A DNA stretch of 28,993 nucleotides from JAUILA01 sp964563925 (GTDB taxonomy: Bacteria > Bacteroidota > Bacteroidia > Cytophagales > Cyclobacteriaceae). Made by a program: the position numbers and the translations under genes. The notes beneath the pieces are model-generated. The model was not told the DNA's origin. It saw only the letters and a program-made list of their open reading frames with translations, and made no database searches. The stretch spans positions 1 to 28,993 of the forward strand of contig CAZLZD010000054.1 in NCBI GenBank assembly GCA_964563925.1. The letters are read 5' to 3'. Of this stretch, positions 24,039-28,993 are shown piece by piece; position 1 is the first letter of the stretch, and each line of letters starts with the position of its first letter.

Positions 24039-25058
24039 TCAGGACAGGATTTCTTCTATGCGTTTTAATTCGTCTTCTGAGAATTGAAGATTTTCAAGTG
24101 ATTGAAGATTGTTTTTCAGTTGTTCCACTGAACTGGCGCCGACCAGTACTGAGGTTATTTCCCTTCTTCTCAGGAGCCACGCAATGGCCATCTGGGCAAG
24201 TGATTGGCCGCGGTCCTGCGCAACCTCATGCAAAGCACGGATGATCGGCAGATTATCTTCCACCTGTGAAGTCTCCAGGTAAGTCATTCCTTTCGCTGCC
24301 CTGGATCCTTCAGGGATACCATTTAAATATTTGTTGGTCAGAAGCCCCTGTTCCAGCGGGGAGAATGCAATGCATCCCACGCCGTACTCGGTCAGGGTGT
24401 CCAGAAGGTTTTCCTCAACCCAGCGGTCAAGCATGCTGTACCTGGCCTGATGGATGAGACATGGAGTACCCAGTTCCCGGAGAATTTCAAAGGCTTTCGC
24501 TGCTTCCTCAGCAGGGTAGTTGGATATCCCTGCATAAAGCGCTTTTCCCTGGCGTACGATCTGGTCCAGTGCCCCCATGGTTTCTTCAAGCGGCGTATCC
24601 GGGTCAGGGCGGTGGTGATAAAATACATCCACATAATCCAGACCCATTCGCCTGAGGCTTTGATCCAGGCTTGCGATGAGGTATTTCCTGCTTCCCAGGT
24701 TACCATAAGGACCCGGCCACATATCGAACCCGGCCTTGGTGGAAACAAATAATTCATCCCGGTATCCCTGGAAGTCATGTTTAAAAATGGTCCCAAACTG
24801 CTCCTCCGCGGATCCGAATGACGGGCCATAGTTATTGGCAAGGTCAAAGTGGGTTATGCCCCGGTCAAACGCATATCTCAGGATCATGCGCCCGTTGTGA
24901 AGACTGTCTACAAATCCGAAATTATGCCACAGTCCCAGTGAAAGGGAAGGCAGGAGTATTCCGCTTCTTCCACATCGCCTGAAATTCTTTTCCTTATACC
25001 GGTCCGGATTCGGAAGATAGGGTGTTAATCCTGACTTGTCATTTATTTCCAGTTCCAT
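24039..25058 (-). CDS. Aldo/keto reductase, YghZ/Gpr-like (L-glyceraldehyde 3-phosphate reductase type)
   Basis: A 339-residue NADPH-dependent reductase, close in pattern to E. coli YghZ (Gpr) along its length: LSLGLWHNFGFV, GITHFDLANNYGPSFGSAEEQFG, STKAGFDMWPGPYG, LDQSLRRMGLDYVDVFYHHRPD, GVGCIAFSPLEQGLLTNKYLNGIP and VLVGASSVEQL. The catalytic tetrad is visible as Asp72, Tyr77, Lys108 and His149. Such enzymes reduce aldehydes including methylglyoxal and L-glyceraldehyde 3-phosphate. It begins 3 bp after the transketolase stop on the same strand, so the two form an operon. This makes sense because transketolase handles glyceraldehyde 3-phosphate and other sugar phosphates. Confidence 0.92.
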   Translation of the reverse strand: MELEINDKSGLTPYLPNPDRYKEKNFRRCGRSGILLPSLSLGLWHNFGFVDSLHNGRMILRYAFDRGITHFDLANNYGPSFGSAEEQFGTIFKHDFQGYRDELFVSTKAGFDMWPGPYGNLGSRKYLIASLDQSLRRMGLDYVDVFYHHRPDPDTPLEETMGALDQIVRQGKALYAGISNYPAEEAAKAFEILRELGTPCLIHQARYSMLDRWVEENLLDTLTEYGVGCIAFSPLEQGLLTNKYLNGIPEGSRAAKGMTYLETSQVEDNLPIIRALHEVAQDRGQSLAQMAIAWLLRRREITSVLVGASSVEQLKNNLQSLENLQFSEDELKRIEEILS

Positions 25059-25061
25059 TTT

Positions 25062-26615
25062 TTAGTTGTAATCGTTAAGATATTCCCTGACTTGTTTACT
25101 TACCTGTTCACCGGTAAATCCAAACTTTTCATCAAGTACCTTCGCCGGCGCAGAAAATCCGAAATGGTCCAGCCCGAATACCTTGCCTTTCGGACCTACC
25201 AGTCCGCTGAGACCTTCGGGAATCCCTGCCGTTAAACCGAACACGGGTTTCTTAAGATCCAGCACAGTATTCTGATAAGCTTCCGATTGCTGGCGGAATA
25301 ATCCTTCAGAAATAGCAGATACGACCCGGATTTTTAATCCGTCTTCCTTCTCCAGGATATCTGCCGCTTCGATAAGGGTGGAAACCTCCGACCCGTTTCC
25401 TACCAACGTAATGTCGTAATCTTTGGTGTCCCTGACCAGGTAAGCTCCTTTTCGGGCGCCCTGAGCATTTTCATATCGTGATTTTCCATCGAATGCCGGT
25501 ATATCCGTAATATTTTGACGGGAAAGAATAAGTGCAGTCGGCGTCGAGGTATTTTCCATGGCCATTTCCCAGGCAACGGTGGTTTCATGGGCGTCAGCCG
25601 GGCGAAGGGCCAGCAGGCTCATATCCCCGTGATGATTTTTTACCTTCTCAAGCAGCCTGATCTGAGCTTCCTGTTCGATGGGTTGATGAGTAGGGCCGTC
25701 TTCTCCTACCCGGAAGGCATCATGAGTCCAGATATACTTAACCGGCAGTTGCTGAAGTGCTGCCAGCCTTATGGCAGGTTTCATAAAGTCGGAGAATACG
25801 AAGAAAGTTGCCACAGCGGCGATAACTCCGCCGTGCAATGCCATGCCGTTGGCTACNNNNNNNNNNNNNNNNNNNNNNNNNNNNNNNNNNNNNNNNNNNN
25901 NNNNNNNNNNNNNNNNNNNNNNNNNNNNNNNNNNNNNNNNNNNNNNNNNNNNNNNNATCTGGGCATGGTCATGACCGTCTATGGTCATGACACGCCAGCC
26001 CCAGGCTTCGTATTTTTTGGCGGTATCTTCGGTGGTAACTTCCTCCGTGGCCGAGGACAGCTGCAGGTCATTGGAGTCAAAAAACATGATCATGTTGCTC
26101 AACCCCAGATAACCGGCAATACGGCCAACACCCTGGCTGATTTCTTCCTGGATACCACCATCTGAAATATATACATACGTCTTATGCGCCATCCATTCTC
26201 CAAACCTTGCTACCAGGAAGCGTTCGGCAATGGCCGCACCGAGAGCCATGCCGTGTCCCTGGCCGAGTGGTCCTGAAGTATTCTCTATTCCTCTTTCCAC
26301 ATCCACTTCAGGGTGACCGGGAGTAGGACTTCCCCATTGCCGGAAATTCTTAAGCTCCTCCATGGAATATTTTCCCTGGAATGACAACACTGAATAAAGC
26401 ATGGCGGACATATGACCGGGGTCAAGGAAAAAGCGGTCACGATAAGGCCAGGAAGGATCGTCCGGATCAAAATTCATAAACTCTGAGTAAAGAATCTGAA
26501 CATAATCAGCTCCGCCCATTGGTCCGCCCGGGTGACCGGAATTGGCCTGTTCGACCATGGCTGCAGATAATATGCGAATGTTGTCGGCTGCGAGTTTATG
26601 AATATCCTGTTGCAT
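25062..26615 (-). CDS. tkt: Transketolase, interrupted by an assembly gap
   Basis: Transketolase moves two-carbon units between sugar phosphates in the pentose phosphate pathway using thiamine diphosphate. Seen before the gap: SGHPGGPMG, GHPE, TSGPLGQG and a cofactor loop SDGGIQEEISQG with FDSNDLQ. Family members usually have GDG here; the SDGG form is, as I recall, common in Bacteroidota. After the gap: GMALHGG, THDAFRVGEDGPTHQP, RPAD, LILSRQN and the C-terminal domain. About 219 residues precede and 264 follow the 100 N. Against a usual length near 670, roughly 190 residues (about 560 bases) are missing rather than the 33 codons implied. The missing length should leave remainder 1 on division by 3 for the frame to hold. 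Confidence 0.93.
   Translation of the reverse strand: MQQDIHKLAADNIRILSAAMVEQANSGHPGGPMGGADYVQILYSEFMNFDPDDPSWPYRDRFFLDPGHMSAMLYSVLSFQGKYSMEELKNFRQWGSPTPGHPEVDVERGIENTSGPLGQGHGMALGAAIAERFLVARFGEWMAHKTYVYISDGGIQEEISQGVGRIAGYLGLSNMIMFFDSNDLQLSSATEEVTTEDTAKKYEAWGWRVMTIDGHDHAQXXXXXXXXXXXXXXXXXXXXXXXXXXXXXXXXXXVANGMALHGGVIAAVATFFVFSDFMKPAIRLAALQQLPVKYIWTHDAFRVGEDGPTHQPIEQEAQIRLLEKVKNHHGDMSLLALRPADAHETTVAWEMAMENTSTPTALILSRQNITDIPAFDGKSRYENAQGARKGAYLVRDTKDYDITLVGNGSEVSTLIEAADILEKEDGLKIRVVSAISEGLFRQQSEAYQNTVLDLKKPVFGLTAGIPEGLSGLVGPKGKVFGLDHFGFSAPAKVLDEKFGFTGEQVSKQVREYLNDYN
25857..25956. other. Assembly gap of 100 N inside transketolase
   Basis: Exactly 100 unknown bases, the customary placeholder for a gap of unknown length. 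It falls between the first and second thirds of transketolase. Confidence 0.99.
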
Positions 26616-26739
26616 ATAATTTATTTAAGGTTCGGTTTGATGATTAAATCGGGCAGTGAAATTACGACGTATGTAAAAATATTCCCAACTCAGGGGTAAA
26701 TTAATCCGCGCCAGCCGGAAGTCCGGACTCACATGCAGG

Positions 26740-26769
26740 TTTGAAATCGCTGCGGATGGGTAATTTTTG
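26740..26769 (+). promoter_or_regulatory. Candidate promoter of the DUF4301 gene
   Basis: TTTG at 26740-26743 and TAATTTTTG at 26761-26769 are spaced by 17 bp; the -7 box has one extra T relative to TAnnTTTG. The leader to the ATG at 26823 would be about 48 bases. A second possibility is TTG at 26785 with TATAAT at 26807. Confidence 0.35.
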
Positions 26770-26822
26770 GTCATGAGCGGCCTGTTGCATATATTCACTT
26801 AAATCTTATAATCACCTCAATT

Positions 26823-28349
26823 ATGGAATCATTTACGACACATGACCTTGAAGTAATGCGCTCTTCCAATATCAAAAGGGAGGATGTGGAAAAACAACTG
26901 GAATATTTTCGTAGCGGTTTTCCTTCGATCGATATCGTGCGTAACGTGACCGTAGGTGATGGGATCCGGCGAATTGAAGGAGATGACCTTGAGCAGTATA
27001 TTTCCCTGTACGATTCGAAAAGGACCTCGCTTTCCATTCAGAAGTTTGTTCCGGCATCCGGGGCGGCCACCCGAATGTTCAAGGCTTTATATGCCTACCT
27101 GAATGCAGAGTCACCGGTTCTGGAAGATCACCCGGATGTGAAGGAATTTATGGAGGGGATAGAGGATTTTGCCTTTTATAACGATCTCAGGGAGACGTTG
27201 AGTGAAGAGGGTGAGTCGCTGGATAAACTGCTCGATAATGGTAAGTATAAACGTATTCTCCAGGGATTGCTGGAAGAAGACGGACTTAATTACGGCTTTC
27301 TGCCCAAAGGGCTGATAAAATTTCATCAATACACAGACCATAGTCGCACGGCTGCCGAGGAACATCTGGTGGAAGCCGCTTCCTATGCGGTGTCGGCCGG
27401 TAAGAAGGTGGCGATCCATTTTACCGTATCCCCGCAGCACCGTTCGTTTTTTGACGCACTGATGCAGCGTGTGTTGTCGAGCTATGAAAAGGAGTTCGAC
27501 GTTACTTATGAGATTACATACAGTGAGCAGAATCCGGGTACCAATACCATTGCAGTGGATTTCGATAATGAACCCTTTCGTGATGATTCGGGAGAAATAT
27601 TGTTCAGGCCCGGAGGTCATGGGGCCCTGCTGGAAAACCTGAACCGGATGGACGGTGATATTGTCATGATCAAGAATATTGATAACGTGGTGCCCGATCA
27701 CCTCAAGTCTCCGACGATTACCTACAAGAAACTATTGGGCGGGGTGCTTATTGAAGCACAGCAGAAAATACATGAGTATGCCGCCAGGCTTGACCAGGAG
27801 GATCTGAGCGATGAACTTGCCGCTGAAATCGTACAATTTCTGATTGAAGAGATTTTTTACGTCGTTCCCCAAAGCTTTTCCGGACTGAGTAATTCCGAAA
27901 AACAGGATAAGCTTAAATCGATCCTTAACCGGCCGCTCAGGGTATGCGGAATGGTGATCAATACAGGGGCTCCGGGTGGCGGACCCTTCTGGGTTAAGAA
28001 TAAGGATGGGGCGGTCAGTATGCAAATCGTTGAATCTGCCCAGATAGATATGAATAACCCGGCCCAGAAGAAGATGATGGAAGATGCAGGTTATTTCAAC
28101 CCTACCGATGTGGCTTGTGGTTTGAAGGATTACAAGGGCGACGCATTCGACCTGATGAAATACCGGGATGATGATGCCGGCTTCATCACTGAAAAATCTC
28201 TCGACGGAAAGAAACTGAAAGCACTGGAATTACCGGGACTCTGGAACGGGTCAATGGCCGACTGGAATACGATCTTCGTGGAGGTGCCTGTAGAGACTTT
28301 CAATCCGGTAAAAAGCGTAAATGACCTGCTCAGTGACGCACATCAGTAA
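26823..28349 (+). CDS. DUF4301 family protein
   Basis: A 508-residue cytoplasmic protein with no signal peptide or membrane segment, matching the DUF4301 family that is common in Bacteroidota. The phrases FVPASGAATRMFK (near residue 65), GLIKFHQYTDHSRTAAEEHL, HFTVSPQHRSFF, RPGGHGALLENLN and NTGAPGGGPFWVKN recall nucleotide-sugar pyrophosphorylase-like glycine-rich loops, especially PASGAATRM and GGHGALL. I infer a nucleotidyltransferase-like fold. The function is not established as far as I know. It is divergent from transketolase (207 bp between starts) and convergent with the CHAD gene 65 bp away. Confidence 0.85.
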   Translation: MESFTTHDLEVMRSSNIKREDVEKQLEYFRSGFPSIDIVRNVTVGDGIRRIEGDDLEQYISLYDSKRTSLSIQKFVPASGAATRMFKALYAYLNAESPVLEDHPDVKEFMEGIEDFAFYNDLRETLSEEGESLDKLLDNGKYKRILQGLLEEDGLNYGFLPKGLIKFHQYTDHSRTAAEEHLVEAASYAVSAGKKVAIHFTVSPQHRSFFDALMQRVLSSYEKEFDVTYEITYSEQNPGTNTIAVDFDNEPFRDDSGEILFRPGGHGALLENLNRMDGDIVMIKNIDNVVPDHLKSPTITYKKLLGGVLIEAQQKIHEYAARLDQEDLSDELAAEIVQFLIEEIFYVVPQSFSGLSNSEKQDKLKSILNRPLRVCGMVINTGAPGGGPFWVKNKDGAVSMQIVESAQIDMNNPAQKKMMEDAGYFNPTDVACGLKDYKGDAFDLMKYRDDDAGFITEKSLDGKKLKALELPGLWNGSMADWNTIFVEVPVETFNPVKSVNDLLSDAHQ

Positions 28350-28414
28350 ACAGGCTCAGGATGCCGTTTATTACCCGGAATACGCGATGTGAGGCGTGCA
28401 ATTGAGCCGCAGGG

Positions 28415-28993
28415 TTAACGGCTTATTTTCCAGAAATCTTCAATTCTCCGGATGAAATCATCCGGTTCGTCAAGGTAAATTTTTTGTCCGAGAATAAGGG
28501 CCTCATCCTGAAGGTAGCGGCGCTGGTGTCCTGAAATTGCCTCAAAGAGATCTTTTTCGTGGTCATCCCTGAATATATTTTTCTCCGTTCGTCCGGCCTC
28601 ATCACACAGGTTGGCCAGGTCGTGGTCATTACCCAGCAGGTCTGACAAATCATGCAGGGATTTTTCAAAAGCAGAAATGATATGCGGGAATGCATTTACC
28701 AGCATTTCAAGTTGATACCTGAGGTATTTGGTGCGTTTTCGCCAGTCATGAAAATTTTCTGTGGAAGGGTCTGCGAGGGCTTTGTTCAGGGCTTTTTTGC
28801 CTCGTTTATACACTTTTCTCATTCCCGGGAGAATGTCATCCACTGACCCGATAGTGAAGGGCGTGAAGGACTTCCTGTGATCCTGTATCTCACTTTTTAT
28901 ATCCTCAAGAGGATCCCGGGTGGCGTATGCAGTGCTATAAGCTGTTTTGCGGTCATTCTCCAGCTGATTATGCAAGGCCTGAAAGGTACGCTT
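28415..28993 (-). CDS. CHAD domain protein, 5' partial
   Basis: The frame is open to the right edge of the window, so at least 193 residues of a longer protein are seen; the first TTG at 28973-28975 is unlikely to be the start. The sequence is helical and rich in His, Lys and Arg, with the CHAD pattern FHDWRKRTKYLRYQLEML, DLSDLLGNDHDLANL and a C-terminal LYLDEP-like KIYLDEPDDF. CHAD domains bind polyphosphate through conserved basic residues and often sit next to polyphosphate or triphosphate enzymes. Neither a CYTH domain nor a ppk gene is in view. The missing N-terminus should hold the first half of the four-helix repeat. Confidence 0.85.
   Translation of the reverse strand, partial: KRTFQALHNQLENDRKTAYSTAYATRDPLEDIKSEIQDHRKSFTPFTIGSVDDILPGMRKVYKRGKKALNKALADPSTENFHDWRKRTKYLRYQLEMLVNAFPHIISAFEKSLHDLSDLLGNDHDLANLCDEAGRTEKNIFRDDHEKDLFEAISGHQRRYLQDEALILGQKIYLDEPDDFIRRIEDFWKISR

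Noticed and set aside
25965..25991. 11-bp direct repeat (ATGGTCATGAC) next to the assembly gap
   Set aside because: Both copies encode the conserved transketolase phrase VMTIDGHDH; the repeat is explained by codons and is too short to explain the gap.
25515..26165. 216-residue plus-strand frame
   Set aside because: It is antisense to transketolase and runs through the 100 N gap, so its continuity is artificial.
26720..26729. Perfect palindrome AGTCCGGACT between transketolase and DUF4301
   Set aside because: It is short, single copy and not placed with respect to either promoter candidate; probably chance.
1..28993. CRISPR array expected because of cas6
   Set aside because: I looked for regularly spaced repeats of 25-40 bases and saw none; the only periodic array is the short one at 23192-23263.

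Overview
The window looks like a chromosomal segment from a member of the Bacteroidota, roughly 50% GC. The evidence is the gene families: a type IX secretion plug protein (DUF5103), DUF4301, DUF2911, a TonB-dependent receptor with a carboxypeptidase-regulatory N-terminal domain, a LytS/LytTR pair, an ECF sigma factor overlapping a membrane-anchored barrel protein, and several TAnnTTTG-like promoter elements. I cannot place it below phylum. It contains no rRNA, tRNA, insertion sequence, prophage or CRISPR array that I can recognise. A run of exactly 100 N (25857-25956) interrupts the transketolase gene, so this is probably a draft or metagenome assembly.

Layout. 1-2019: 3' part of an orphan cas6-like gene convergent with the T9SS plug gene. 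2137-3964: ECF sigma factor plus an overlapping anti-sigma-like barrel protein. 4015-7318: lipoprotein amidohydrolase convergent with an ABC-F ATPase. 7418-10392: lipoprotein with a PQQ-type propeller, then photolyase and DUF962 on the minus strand. 10556-12676: DUF2911, dCMP deaminase, murB. 12859-15557: DUF1028-TPR protein convergent with a permease-TlpA pair. 15713-19464: plus-strand operon of aldose sugar dehydrogenase, cytochrome c and a PqqU/YncD-like TonB-dependent receptor. 19467-21650: small membrane protein and LytTR/LytS two-component pair. 21723-24032: triple-fasciclin lipoprotein divergent from a DUF1080 protein, with a phased repeat array between them. 24039-26615: aldo/keto reductase and transketolase. 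26823-28993: DUF4301 protein and a partial CHAD protein.

The most interesting unit is 15713-19464. A periplasmic PQQ-dependent dehydrogenase, a c-type cytochrome that could take its electrons, and an outer-membrane receptor resembling the E. coli PQQ importer are packed in one transcription unit. No PQQ biosynthesis gene lies in the window, so the unit reads as a scavenge-and-use module for an acquired cofactor.

Two wider patterns stand out. Seven of eight convergent gene pairs end within 6 bp of each other or overlap by 4-12 bp, and where promoter elements can be seen they lie very close to the start codon.
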